Shown in pieces: positions 28,931-41,700 of a stretch of 64,000 nucleotides of DNA; positions within the stretch are counted from its first letter, which is position 1, and each line of letters opens with the position of its first letter. The notes beneath the pieces were generated by a model. That model was not told the origin of the DNA, ran no database searches, and was given only the letters and a program-made list of their open reading frames with translations. The position numbers and the translations under genes were made by a program. Source of the stretch: Anthopleura xanthogrammica (Eukaryota; Cnidaria; Anthozoa; Actiniaria; Actiniidae); NCBI GenBank assembly GCA_964019055.1, contig OZ025215.1, positions 1,088,001-1,152,000 of the forward strand, in the 5' to 3' direction.

Positions 28931-29768
28931 ACCCCTGTGCTCACTCTCCTCCCCCAAAATAGCTCACGCCTTCCCTCATTTCTTGCGCGCGTAGGGTTCA
29001 GATCTAGTCCAGACTAGCCCCTCTGAAAAAGTGTTCTTTCACTTAAAGTCTTACTCTGACTCAGGTGTGATCTCTAGAGTTCAGAAAAAGCTCAAGAGTG
29101 GGAGCCCTTTGAGCGCAACTTGGGGAAAAGAAGGAGAATCACTCTGATGTAGGTGTGATCTTTGGGCTTCGGGGAAGGCGTGAGGGGTCGTGTTGGGGGA
29201 TTACTCTGGTTTAGGCGTGATGTTGGAGGGAGAGGGAAGGGTGGGGGTGGTCGTGTTGGGGGATTAGGGGGGTTTAGGCGTGATGTTGGAGGGAGAGGGA
29301 AGGAGGTGGGGGTGGTCGTGTTGGGGGATTAGGGGGGTTTAGGCGTGATGTTGGAGGGAGAGGGAAGGAGGTGGGGGTGGTCGTGTTGGGGGATTAGGGG
29401 GGTTTAGGCGTGATGTTGGAGGGAGAGGGAAGGAGGTGGGGGAAATGTGCGGCGAGGCCGTGTCTGTGTAAAAAACTCTTAGGCGTGATTTTTGGAGATG
29501 TGTTCTTTTGACTGGGAGGGGTGAGCCGCAGTACTAAAACCGACGAGAGGGAAGGGTGGGGGGAAATGTGCGACGTGGCCGTGTCAGTGTGTTTGGGGTT
29601 TAGGCGTGATTTGGTTGGATGTGTTGTTGGAGGGAGGGGGAAGGGCTAGGGGGTGTTTGTGGCGAGGCCGTGCCCGTGTAAAAAACTCTTAGGCGTGATT
29701 TTTGGAGATGTGTTCTTTTGACTGGGAGGGGTGAGCCGCAGTACTTGAACCGGCACTACATACCTACT
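28909..29768 (-). repeat. Right terminal inverted repeat of the Polinton (~860 bp)
   Basis: The reverse complement matches 12808-13577. It is about 90 bp longer, mainly because a 65-bp unit (GGTTTAGGCGTGATGTTGGA...) is present in about three and a half copies at 29208-29445. The left TIR has a different arrangement in that part. The tip segment is also duplicated here (about 29465-29540 and 29680-29750). Confidence 0.95.
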
Positions 29769-29773
29769 AAAAC
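29769..29773. repeat. Candidate target-site duplication AAAAC, right copy
   Basis: It directly follows the end CCTACT of the right TIR and matches 12803-12807. Confidence 0.6.
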
Positions 29774-30010
29774 TCATAATTGCCCTAGTAATGCACTATG
29801 ACATCACATCAAAACAATCTATTGTTTTAACGCTAAGGTTCATGGTTGGCAGAGGGGAAAAACTAGCAGCAAATCAATTAAATCACAATAAAATTTGGTT
29901 TATAACATAGTGGAAAGTGAGAGCAGCTAAATATTAACACTAAATATTCATTCATTCGCATCATTTATTCATTTTCTATTTCTGCTTTAGTTTGCTACCT
30001 TATTTAATAC

Positions 30011-30223
30011 CTGATAAGAGGCACCTGGATCCTGCAGTAACTCTGCTTCCTTGTGCTGGCAGGTTGATTCTGTTGATATTCGATGTGTAGGAAACAGCTC
30101 TGTCAAGCAGGACCAGTGCAACATCATGCTTGAAATGATTTCTACTAAAGTACAAGTGATCATATATCCTGATAACTCGACGAACCTGTTCACCAGCTAT
30201 AGCTGAATTTGAGTACCGAGCAC
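30011..30223 (-). CDS. Chymotrypsin-like serine protease, exon 3 (catalytic Asp)
   Basis: The acceptor CTTTCAG precedes 30223 and the donor GTATTA follows 30011; phases are 1 in and 1 out. It encodes residues 89-159, including IYDHLYF, the aspartate motif KHDVALVLLD (D122) and a cysteine late in the exon. The next exon lies 19 kb away because the Polinton occupies intron 3. Confidence 0.9.
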
Positions 30224-30242
30224 CTGAAAGAAATTATTTGAG

Positions 30243-30420
30243 AGCAGTTGCATACTTGGTCTCCGGCTTTGCAGCCGTTCTTATTGTACATCGGTATCAA
30301 AATCCCTCCCCACTAATGGCTAATTTGAATGGTCAGGAATTCCTGTCTGGCTGCAGTAAGCAGCCGTTAGTGGGGAGGGATTTTAAGACCAACACTAAGA
30401 ACAGCTGCAAAGGAGACTAT
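30243..30420. repeat. Imperfect hairpin, ~180 bp, in protease intron 2
   Basis: AAAATCCCTCCCCACTAA near 30298 faces TTAGTGGGGAGGGATTTT near 30367. Arms extend outward (GGTCTCC..TGCAGCCGTTCTTA against TAAGAACAGCTGCAAAGGAGA). It is possibly a small foldback element; it lies 20 bases upstream of exon 3. Confidence 0.6.
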
Positions 30421-30718
30421 TTCATACTTTGACATGCAAATAAGCAGATGAACAGACAGTGGCAGAAAACATGCTAATGAGGTGTACCTCAGTTGAAGAA
30501 ACTTAAATGCTCAAAATCAATAAATAAACATATTATCAATTAATCAATATCTCAGTCAAAGAACAAGTGATTGATTTTACATCAGACAGTGTTCATGGTC
30601 AGTTTTAAAGTCAAAATAATATTACATACTTCCATTCTTCTTCCAAATAAATAATGAAATAATGTAAGGCGCATAGGAATAATTATTTAGTGTAAAAGAA
30701 ATTTATTAAATACTTATA

Positions 30719-30940
30719 CCCCATTCACAACGGACCTTTAAACATGTTTAAAGGTTGTTTAGTTGAACAAGTGCCCTTCCATCAGCCTGTACGCCTAACT
30801 AAACAACTTTCAAACCTTCTTTAACTAAACTACTTTGGGGATGTAGTTTTAACCCTGTATAAAGATGGCAGCCAAACGACGAAGGAAATGCGATAGATAA
30901 ATTACTAAATACCAAGGTTAGATGGTGTGAATGGGGCTTA
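30719..30940. mobile_element. Foldback MITE with CCCCATTCACA ends
   Basis: CCCCATTCACAACGG at about 30720 faces TGTGAATGGGG ending at about 30938. The internal sequence has palindromic AAACATGTTTAAAGG. About 220 bp, no ORF, in intron 2 of the protease gene. Confidence 0.55.
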
Positions 30941-31610
30941 AATTAGACTCTATATGTTATAATTTCTCTCTCATGGCATTTATTTATTTCCATTGTATAT
31001 CTTCTTTTACGATACCAATATATATTTGTATATAACTTTTTTTTTAGAAATATAGAAATACATGTAAACATAAAAAATAAAAAAAGGAAATGAGAATAAA
31101 TTGTATTGTATTGTATTGTATTGTAAATTGTATTCGTTTGTCTGATTCATAAACGTGCTTTTAGAAACTTTGGACTTGCAGCTTTCATCAGGATCTTAAT
31201 ACCTTCCCGTTTTTCAGTGCTATTTTTAAAATACATTATTACTGAGTTTGGAGCTCTTACTTTGTGAAAATTACTTATTATAAGACAGGGAAATAGAAAA
31301 GAGCCCACGTTCGATGTCTCAAAATTCAGACCTAATATTGCGAAACTTTAGTCGTATGGAACTTCATGTATGGTACAAACACGTGCATCAGGAAATACAT
31401 TTATTGGTAGGAATACAATAATAAAACATATACGGCGTTCCTACCCTTCGGCCATGATAAGAAAACTTCGGTAGAAATGTTAGTATAGTGATCCTTTTGA
31501 GGTTTAATGCATTTTTTGAACATTTTATTATTCCGGAGAGCCCCGGTATCGTGCTATAATTTGTTGTTTTTAGTAACGTCCAGAAATACCTTGATCGTTA
31601 CTCTACGTAC

Positions 31611-31811
31611 CTAAATGCACAGTGTATGCTTGTGTATTCGGGTCCTGATCAACACAGTGAGCAGCGGTCAATACCCATCGGTTGGAAATGAGAGATCCTC
31701 CACAACTGTGCCGACCATTGTGACGCAGGGAGATTTGCCACGGGACTTCAGAAGGACGTGAGTTTTTCCCGTTGATGATGCGTTTTTCTTCTCCTTCAGG
31801 CTCTCCAGATT
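31611..31811 (-). CDS. Chymotrypsin-like serine protease, exon 2 (activation site and catalytic His)
   Basis: The acceptor TATAG precedes 31811 and the donor GTACGT follows 31611; phase 1 on both sides. It encodes residues 22-88: a short acidic propeptide, the activation junction KR/IING, the conserved EVPWQISLR and [17 protein letters not shown] with H73. Confidence 0.92.
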
Positions 31812-32438
31812 CTATAAAAAATAGTGAAGAATGTGATGCAGAAAATAACCGAGAATGAATGAGGGAATAAAAGGACGGAAGATGAATTAATATTTACAGT
31901 GAGGACTCTCGAACCGTGAACACTTTGAGATTTTTTCATACTTTTTTTCTCCTTTATCCCTCGTGTGAATCGATTGGAAATATGATTTATTTTGAACAAT
32001 AAGATTATTTGAGTTCAGTGCTTCATTTTCAGAAGGTTTGAAGCAGTAGAAAGTTCATAAAATAAAAAATATAAAAATATCACTTGTTCATGGTTCGAGA
32101 CGTTTTTCTATCACGAGAATGATATTTATCCTGGTCATTGTCAGATCGAGTTACTAATAAAATTTTGGACTTTTGTTTTAAGGAGGAGCGAACAGGTAGC
32201 AAATAACAAGAGAACGATATAAATATAAAGGGAACGGAGAAGGGAAGATAATGAATGAATGAATAAATACGTTGATATATACACGGTGATTCAATAAGTT
32301 AAAATAAAAATAGGTAGAGAGGGAGAGGGAGAGAGAGAGACGAAGGGAGAGGGAGATAACTGTCGAAATTATACTGAGCAGTTTAATACCAAACGTTAAT
32401 CTATTAAAGATGGTGAAAAGGAAATACAAATTACTTAC

Positions 32439-32502
32439 CTTCCTTTTCAGTGGAAACAGTGCACACCAAAAGGACCAAACAGGCTATAGATATGATTCTC
32501 AT
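32439..32502 (-). CDS. Chymotrypsin-like serine protease, exon 1 (signal peptide)
   Basis: The ATG at 32502 opens MRIISIACLVLLVCTVSTEK, a classical signal peptide (basic n-region, hydrophobic core, small residues at the cleavage site). The donor GTAAGT follows 32439 and leaves phase 1, matching exon 2. It indicates a secreted zymogen. The promoter should lie above 32502, where the sequence is AT-rich. Confidence 0.85.
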
Positions 32503-34940
32503 CTTGAAGTCTTGACTGAAGCTAAAGTAATCGTGAAGTCCTCCTCAAGTTTTCCTTTATTTAAGTCGTTTTAAATGTCAATCAAAATTAATTGCATCAG
32601 AATCAAACCAATTTCACCGTCTGAAATGGAGCATCCAATTAAAAAAAAATATCCATCAATTTCATATTATTTTATGTTATTTCTTCCGATATAAACTCTT
32701 TTTCAGAATAAAATCTAGCTTGGCTCCTTTGATCAGCGATTTTCAAACCAAAGCAACTTAAATTTTTTCACAAGCAAAAGGAAAGGAAAAGCATAAACGT
32801 GTCCACAAGAATGTAAATTATGTGATCAAAGTTCAGATATTATACCAAAACTAGTGACGATGAGCAAATTAAAAGAGCCCTTGTCTGCATGTAAGTATCG
32901 AGAATAGGTGGTTATTTTCTCGTTCTAAAACATTAAAAATATCCCCAATATTGGATCTTTGCGATGATCACTTTAGAACACTATGCTTAATTGGTGCTGT
33001 GGAGGCGTTGGCGTTGGCGTGTAAAATTTACCTATTCCATGGACAAAGTCAAAAACTTTATTTTTCTGAAAGAACCTTCTAAACTAACGGGTAAAAATGT
33101 TATTGGTGGCATTCAAAGCGTCTTTTAATACGAAGCATTTTACTAAAACGTACTGATGCATCGATAACGCTGTTAAATAAGATAAAATATAGAAAGGTAT
33201 TTTGAAAGACAATTTCGCAACCTTGAGGCTGATTTAATTAGTTAAATATACAATATTCACAACAAATTTTAATAATATAAAATAAAATACCAAAAGCCAT
33301 ACGATTCTGGATGTTATAAATATAGTAATAGAATAACTGAAAACAAAAAGATACAAAATCAAAATATAAAATCAGAATTAAACTCAAAGAAAAAATATGA
33401 AAAAACATATAGTTAATGGCCATTAACTATGGCCAAAATAAATGAATTTCGAGGTCTATAGGTATGAATACGTGGAATATTAAAATTGCGCTTTCTTCTT
33501 AACTCATATGAAAATAAAAAGTACAGTCGCTTGCTACCTTTCTTAATGATTTCATTTGAATCAGGCGTTCAACTGATGAACACTAAGGTTGCACAACTGT
33601 CTGGTTTTTATTAAATTTTTATTTCTGTCAATCTAATTAATTATTTTTTTCGGTGAATTTTTATTTATTTTTTGTTATACTATAATCATAAATGTTTACC
33701 CATATATTTATTATAACAGAAATTTGATTAGATAAAACGTTATGCTCATTGAAACGGTTCGAACTGGACTGAGAGTTTGTTTCCTAGCATTATCCGTACT
33801 CTTTTTCGCCACTATCAAACGTTTGAATTTTTGAGCCCACGACCATACACGCGCTCAAGAACAGGTGCTGGTTACCATGACATTCACAATTTTGCTAGGG
33901 AATCGGATTAATACACGCTTTAAACTTCAAGGGAAAAAAGCCCTCAAATTTTGCACGAAGTTTTACAAATGTTTTCGAATTCTTCAAAATGTGCTTGCGA
34001 AGAAAGTTTTGACAAAATTTGAGAATTGCGAAAAGCAAACTTATCCAAGTTACTAGGCTGATGCTCGCGTGTATCATTCGGTGCATTCTTTTCGGGCAAT
34101 AAAGGATCGTAGACCGAATACAATAATTGCCCGCAAGTAATATTTTGATTAAATTATAATGCAGCGCAGTTCCTTGGGTGATAGTAACCTTGTGCAAAAC
34201 GTTATGTTTTTTCGTGCAAAAATAGACCGTAGTTTGAATCAATAAAGTTATGGCCGACGTTGGTTTTGTAAATTTTAAGATGACTCGACCTACTAATTTT
34301 GCATGCGCACCTTCCAGCTTTAAATCTCATATGCTTAAAGAGATTGATTCTAATTTCATGTCCACTAGAACACATGTTACGTATAGACTAAGCTACAAAA
34401 TGATATTTTTTTGAGGAGATCGGATTGCATATCACGTGGTAATGACTTCACGCCTGTTTTAACTCGGAATCAAATTTTATCCCTCGACCGCATTTTCTAG
34501 GGAAATGCTTTATTCTGCCTATACCTTGAGTGTTTGTTTTCCTCTGGACGCCGTTTCATCAAAATCTATAAGACGAATTTGGAGATATTTGGGGATTTCG
34601 AAATGAAGAGTATAATTTATGTGAAAACTAAACAATGGACTTACCGTATCCAAAATTGCTACTTCTGAGGTATATATTTACAAAAAACATCGCTCATTTT
34701 GTTATGATATGTCCCTAATACTTTATTGAAAAATTAGAAGATAATCCAAGAAGTAACGCGATCTCGCCAAAAGGATAATACATGATTCAAGATAACGCAA
34801 TGTTTACTCTTAACCCGGTCATCTTACAGATAAATTCACGAAAACTCGTCGATCTTTTTTTCTCGAATCGAACGAGTCACACTCGGTTTCCTCGCGCATG
34901 TGCAAACGTTTTCCCCAGGTGTTGGTCGGAACACTAGCAC
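32503..34940. other. AT-rich intergenic region without recognisable genes
   Basis: Apart from the presumed protease promoter next to 32503, I see only AT-rich sequence with scattered short ORFs lacking family motifs or splice support (e.g. around 33865-34242). No tRNA, transposon protein or conserved exon was found. Confidence 0.5.
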
Positions 34941-34945
34941 TTAGT

Positions 34946-35031
34946 TACGCGCATGCGCACCGATGTACGTCATAATCTCCATTCTAATTGATCAACTAGT
35001 TGTGCGCATGCGCACCGATATACTACGTCAT
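34946..35031 (+). promoter_or_regulatory. Duplicated NRF1-like + CRE-like promoter module
   Basis: GCGCATGCGC occurs at 34949-34958 and 35004-35013. Each is followed about 6-10 bases later by TACGTCAT (34965 and 35024) and the same downstream phrase (AATCT.CATTCTAATT). The unit is about 55 bp and is duplicated in tandem. NRF1 and CREB/ATF sites are common in metazoan core promoters. It lies about 110-190 bases upstream of the ATG at 35138. Confidence 0.5.
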
Positions 35032-35137
35032 AATCTTCATTCTAATTAATTATCATCTTAAAGATGAAGTTGAACAACAATGTTCTTAAAATGTTTTCAA
35101 GTAGATTGACATAAATCAATTCCGAATTCTCTTCGCC

Positions 35138-38100
35138 ATGACCGAAGAAGGTAAGCTTACAAAAGATTTTATTGTGAAAAAATATTATTTGCAAAATCTT
35201 TTGTTTAAATAGGAAGCGCAAGCAAAGCAAAGCAAAGCAAAGCAAAGCAAAGCAAAGCAAAGCAAAGCAAAGCAAAGCAAAGCAAAGCAAAGCAAAGCAA
35301 AGCAAAGCAAAGCAAAGCAAAGCAAAGCAAAGCAAAGCAAAGCAAAGCAAAGCAAAGCAAAGCAAAGCAAAGCAAAGCAAAGCAAAGCAAAGCAAAGCAA
35401 AGCAAAGCAAAGCAAAGCAAAGCAAAGCAAAGCAAAGCAAAGCAAAGCAAAGCAAAGCAAAGCAAAGCAAAGCAAAGCAAAGCAAAGCAAAGCAAAGCAA
35501 AGCAAAGCAAAGCAAAGCAAAGCAAAGCAAAGCAAAGCAAAGCAAAGCAAAGCAAAGCAAAGCAAAGCAAAGCAAAGCAAAGCAAAGCAAAGCAAAGCAA
35601 AGCAAAGCAAAGCAAAGCAAAGCAAAGCAAAGCAAAGCAAAGCAAAGCAAAGCAAAGCAAAGCAAAGCAAAGCAAAGCAAAGCAAAGCAAAGCAAAGCAA
35701 AGCAAAGCAAAGCAAAGCAAAGCAAAGCAAAGCAAAGCAAAGCAAAGCAAAGCAAAGCAAAGCAAAGCAAAGCAAAGCAAAGCAAAGCAAAGCAAAGCAA
35801 AGCAAAACGAAGCAAACCAATTTAAAGAAACAAAAGCAAAGAAAAACAACTTAAATAAGAGCAAATAAACGTATGTAACTGAAAGGAAAGGAAAGGGAGC
35901 AAAGTAGAGGAGGAGACAGTAGTTGACGGGATCTAGGAGACGGGATGGAAGTACTTCAATAGTTCACATAATGCCATTCTTTTATAGTCGGCTCCAGTGT
36001 TTGCCCAGCGCTATTGTTTTGTCGGTCGGGAAAAATTTAATCAAGAATATCCTAAAAAGATTTTTTGTAAAATTAAAGTCATAAGATATAATTTTCAGTA
36101 CATTTTATAAATGGTCATTAACATATGAACACATTTTTTTAGAATTTTATGTCTTTCTTAACCTAGCAGTCCTTTTCACTTTTGTATCCCTCCGTCGTTC
36201 TTCTTTTACCTCCTCTTTCCTTCCTTCCTCACTACTTTCCTTCTTTCTTTCCAACTTTCTTTCTCTCCTTCCTTCTTTCAATCGGCTTCGTTCCTTCTTT
36301 CCATCGTTCCTACTTTCCTTCCTTGCTACTTTCCTTCATTATTTCCTTTCTTCTTTCGATCCTTCGTTCCTTCCCTCCTTCCTTCCTACTTTCCTTCCTT
36401 TCTTTCCCTCCTTCCATCCTTCTTTCCTTCCACCCTTCCTAGTTCTATCCTTTGATCCTGCCTTCCTTCCTTCGTTCCTTTCTTCTTGATTTCTTTCTTT
36501 CTTTCCATCGATCCTTTCTTTCCATTTCTTCCATCCATCCATCCCTTCCTTCCCTCCTACTTTCCTCCTTGCTTTGTTTCTTTTCTACAGTTCTTCCTTG
36601 CTTCTTTTTTCCTTCCTTCCTTTCTATTTATTCACCAATTTCTATACATCAGTTCACTGGTCAAACACATTCAGTCGAGGTTGCAGAGTTCAAGTTTGAA
36701 CAATCCTTTGAAACTACCATGCAGCCTCGATTGAATGGTGTCTGTGCCCAATGAACCGATGTATGGAAAATAATGAATGCCTTACTACTTTCCTCCTTAG
36801 TTTCCTTCCTTTCTCCCTTTGTCCTTTCCTTCCTTCCTCCTTTCCTTCCTTCCTTCCTTTCTCCCTTCCTTCTTTCCTTCCTTCCTTCCTTCCTTCCTTC
36901 CTTCCTTCCTTCCTCCCTCCCTCCCTTCCCACATCCCTTACTTCGCTCGTTCCTTTCCTTCCTTCCTTCCTTCCATCCTCCGTTCCTTCCTTCTTTCCTT
37001 TCTCTCTTTTTTATTTCCTTCCTCCCTTCTTTAATTCTTTCCTCTCTTCCTTCCTCCCTTCGTCCCATCCTTCGTCCCTTCCTTCCATCTAATTCTTAAT
37101 CTGTCTTTGGCACAAACTGGTCTGGCTTTCCTATAATTACTTTATTTCTCAACAGGGGACTGCGTATCACTATTCGAGGGAATAGTCATACTGATACTCA
37201 CGGTCACCCTGGTCTATTCCTCCATCGTCAGGTAAAAGCTTTAAAATACTTTATCGAACATTCATTCCTTTAGTTTGTTACGCCAGCTTTTAACATTTAT
37301 CGATCTGTGAAACAATGCAAAATTTATTCCCTCTAGTATAGGTGCAATATCTATTGTTTTCTATGCCTTGGTTATGTTGTACTATAGACCCTTACTGTGA
37401 CAGCTTGTCGGAATGCAGGTTTACAATTCTCAGGAGATTGAAATAATTTTACTTTGTTCTCCAAATTAAGCTGCTTGGACGTCACGTGAGAGGGGTCTAT
37501 TAAATAAGAGAGGATGTTGAGAAATCTGAATAACTGAATTTTCAGAAAAAAATAAGATTTTAGAAAAGATAAAGATTTGTTGATGTGCAATATTTCAATT
37601 TCCTGTTTAATCTGTTAGACCAGCGTCCTGAGGCATGGAAAGCACCGCAATTATGCATACTAGTTATACAATGGTTTCGAGTGGATGCCGTGGAATGTCA
37701 CATGAATCACGTGTAGTTTCTAGTATACACACGAGCCTTTGCAAAGAAAATACAAGGGATATCCCACTACGATTATACAAAAGTTTTCCTACTTGGCTGT
37801 ATTTTCTATGGTGTGGGATAAATTTGTCTATACATTTTTTTTAATTCTTAGTTGCATGACACTTGTGTACGATATATGGGGAATTATTGTTCGAAGAAGA
37901 AACATTAAAGAGTTCCTTGGACGACCTTCATTAAATGGTGGTCTACGGTATATCATTGTGCCACATAATAATGACAATCGGAAGAATGGCAGTGTTGAAA
38001 AGCAAAGTCCAGAGGAAATTAAAGATAACGATCAGAAGAAATGGGATGAAGTGGAGGAAGAGGTAGACGAAGAGAAAGAAGAAGAGGGTAAGGAAGAGAT

Positions 38101-38677
38101 TGAAGTTGATGAGGAAAAGGAAGAAGAAAAGGAGGTGGTAGATAACGAAGAGGAAGAAGAAGAAAAAGATCTAGAAAATAAAGAGGTAGAAGAGATTGAG
38201 AAAGGAGAAGAGGAGAAGGAGGAAGACGAAGAAGATTTAGAAGAAGGACCAGAGAAACTAGAGAATAAAGATGTAGCAGATGAGAGAGAACATGAAGATA
38301 AAGATGACGAAGTGGAAGTGGAAGCAGAAGAAGATGTTGAAGAGGTGGAAGAAAACATCGAAGACGAGTTCGAAGAAGATGAAGAAGTTGTAGAAGAAGA
38401 AGAAGATCAAGAGGAAGAGCAGAAAGAAGATCAAGAGGAAAAAGGGGTTGAGAAAGAAGAAGAAGACGAGGAGGCGGAAGGAAGTGAAGAAGAACAAGAA
38501 GAAGAGGAAGAAGATCTAGAGGATAAAGAGGTAGACGATGATGAAGAAGATGACAAAGTGGAAGCACAAGAAGATCTTGAAGAGGTAGAAGAAGAAGAAG
38601 AAGAAGAAGATGACAAAGTGGAAGCACAAGAAGATCTTGAAGAGGTAGAAGAAGAAGAAGAAGAAGAAGAAGAGGTA

Positions 38678-38724
<47 letters not shown>

Positions 38725-41700
38725 AGATATAAAAGGAAAGGAGAATGAGGAGGAACAAGAGAGAGGTCAAGAGGATAATTATCAATATATATATGAAGAC
38801 GAAAGCTCCAGCGATGAGGACTCCACCGATGACGATATCGATGTTACGAGCAGATTACGTAATAAACCCCCAAAATTCTTTACAATTACACGCCAGGATA
38901 AAAACCACGTGAGTGCGCTATTCTTTGGCATTATGGAATTCTATTGTGTAGACGATCCATGCACGTATGCAGGTGTTATGGCGAGAATTGCTGCTATCTC
39001 CATCAAACAAGATGGCACTCAATCACGGATTTATTCGTGGATTAATCCTAAGACCTTAAGCATGTTGGAAAAACAAGTACAAAATTTCTTTAAAGAATTT
39101 CACAATAAATTCTACAACAACTATTGTACTACGACGACTATGAACAGAGATGCTGTTCATAGCGGATACACCAGTGACGACACAGACGATGGTTGTTCGA
39201 GATTTGACGCAGATAAAAAAGAGTGCTTTCGCGATGAGAGTACTGAGGAAGTAGAATACCAACAACAAACTACTGAAGATAGTGATAACAGCGAAAGTTC
39301 TATGGAAGAGTGCTTTCGCGATGAGAGTACTGAGGAAGTAGAATACCAACAACAAACTACTGAAGATAGTGATAACAGCGAAAGTTCTATGGAAGAGTGC
39401 TTTCGCGATGACAGTACTGAGGAAGTAGAATACCAACAACAAACTACTGAAGATAGTGATAACAGCGAAAGTTCTATGGAAGAGTGCTTTCGCGATGAGA
39501 TTATTACTGAGGAAGTAGAATACCAACAACAAACTACTGAAGATAGTGATAACAGCGAAAAGGACATCGAAGACGAGTTGGTTGATGATGAAGGAACTGG
39601 AATCGATTGGGAAGATGATAGTTGTTGCAGTTTTGTGGACGCTAAGGAGGACCGGATCGATACTGAAGAAGAACTAAAGAACAAATGTAGACGTGATGAT
39701 AATGATAGAGACCAAAGTGTTGATGATGAAGGAACTGGCATCGATTGGGGAGATAACAGTTGTTACAGTTTTGTGGACGCTAAGAAAGACCGGATCGATA
39801 CTGAAGAAAGATTAAAGAACAAATGTAGATTTGCCGATAATGATAGGGAACAAAGTGTTAGCAGAGTTAAGGTTAATTATGAAAGATTTTTGGAAGAAGG
39901 CGAATGTATCATTATTATGGATGATGATGAAATTTGGACAGATGAGGATGTAAATGAGGATGACGAATATGGTGATAACGAGGAGATAGATAATGAACAA
40001 GAAACGAAGAAGGAGGATGGAGTAGATGAAGTAGAGGAGGAGGAAGAAGAGCTAGATGAAGAGAAAGAGGAAGAAGAATTAAGGAATGGGAAAGAAGGAG
40101 CAGAACAAGAACAAGAAGAGATTGATGAGGAGGAAGAGGAAGATATGGAGGATAAAGAGGTAAAAGAGGTTGAGAAAGAAGAAGAAGACGAGGAGGCGGA
40201 AGGAAGTGAAGAAGAACAAGAAGAAGAGGAAGAAGATCTAGAGGATAAAGAGGTAGACGATGATGAAGAAGATGACAAAGTGGAAGCACAAGAAGATCTT
40301 GAAGAGGTAGAAGAAGAAGAAGAAGAAGAAGAAGAAGAAGAAGAAGAAGAAGATATAAAAGGAAAGGAGAATGAGGAGGAACAAGAGAGAGGTCAAGAGG
40401 ATAATTATCAATATATATATGAAGACGAAAGCTCCAGCGATGAGGACTCCACCGATGACGATATCGATGTTACGAGCAGATTACGTAATAAACCCCCAAA
40501 ATTCTTTACAATTACACGCCAGGATAAAAACCACGTGAGTGCGCTATTCTTTGGCATTATGGAATTCTATTGTGTAGACGATCCATGCACGTATGCAGGT
40601 GTTATGGCGAGAATTGCTGCTATCTCCATCAAACAAGATGGCACTCAATCACGGATTTATTCGTGGATTAATCCTAAGACCTTAAGCATGTTGGAAAAAC
40701 AAGTACAAAATTTCTTTAAAGAATTTCACAATAAATTCTACAACAACTATTGTACTACGACGACTATGAACAGAGATGCTGTTCATAGCGGATACACCAG
40801 TGACGACACAGACGATGGTTGTTCGAGATTTGACGCAGATAAAAAAGAGTGCTTTCGCGATGAGAGTACTGAGGAAGTAGAATACCAACAACAAACTACT
40901 GAAGATAGTGATAACAGCGAAAGTTCTATGGAAGAGTGCTTTCGCGATGAGAGTACTGAGGAAGTAGAATACCAACAACAAACTACTGAAGATAGTGATA
41001 ACAGCGAAAGTTCTATGGAAGAGTGCTTTCGCGATGACAGTACTGAGGAAGTAGAATACCAACAACAAACTACTGAAGATAGTGATAACAGCGAAAGTTC
41101 TATGGAAGAGTGCTTTCGCGATGAGATTATTACTGAGGAAGTAGAATACCAACAACAAACTACTGAAGATAGTGATAACAGCGAAAAGGACATCGAAGAC
41201 GAGTTGGTTGATGATGAAGGAACTGGAATCGATTGGGAAGATGATAGTTGTTGCAGTTTTGTGGACGCTAAGGAGGACCGGATCGATACTGAAGAAGAAC
41301 TAAAGAACAAATGTAGACGTGATGATAATGATAGAGACCAAAGTGTTGATGATGAAGGAACTGGAATCGATTGGGGAGATAATAGTTGTTACAGTTTTGT
41401 GGACGCTAAGAAAGACCGGATCGATACTGAAGAAAGATTAAAGAACAAATGTAGATTTGACGATAATGATAGGGAACAAAGTGTTAGCAGAGTTAAGGTT
41501 AATTATGAAAGATTTTTGGAAGAAGGCGAATGTATCATTATTATGGATGATGATGAAATTTGGACAGGTGAGGATGTAAATGAGGATGACGAATATGGTG
41601 ATAACGAGGAGATAGATAATGAGCAAGAAACGAAGGAGGAAGAGGGAGGAATAGATGAAGTAGAGGAGGAGGAAGAAGAGCTAGACGAAGAGAAAGAGGA

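Larger units (their letters stand above)
12808..29768. mobile_element. Polinton/Maverick (adintovirus-like) element, ~16.96 kb, complete from end to end
   Basis: The element is bounded by inverted repeats starting AGTAGGTATGTAGTGCCGG and carries the diagnostic set: protein-primed family B polymerase, RVE integrase, packaging ATPase, and capsid and penton candidates. Gene layout from the left: pol (+), integrase (-, tail-to-tail with pol), a co-oriented plus-strand run from capsid to the 466-aa protein, then two minus-strand genes. It sits in intron 3 of a serine protease gene. Pol is frameshifted, but nearly all other frames are open, suggesting a fairly young copy. No cysteine maturation protease was recognised. 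Whether such elements form virions in this host cannot be judged here. Confidence 0.95.

Noticed and set aside
33865..34242. ORFs of 63 and 115 aa in AT-rich DNA
   Set aside because: No motif, no splice support, and overlapping on opposite strands; likely chance.
35042..35864. Long minus-strand ORFs of CFALL repeats
   Set aside because: Same artefact from the AAAGC microsatellite in an intron.
36182..37099. Phe/Leu/Ser/Pro-rich ORFs and their Glu/Arg/Lys-rich opposites
   Set aside because: Translation of a polypyrimidine tract with no gene features.
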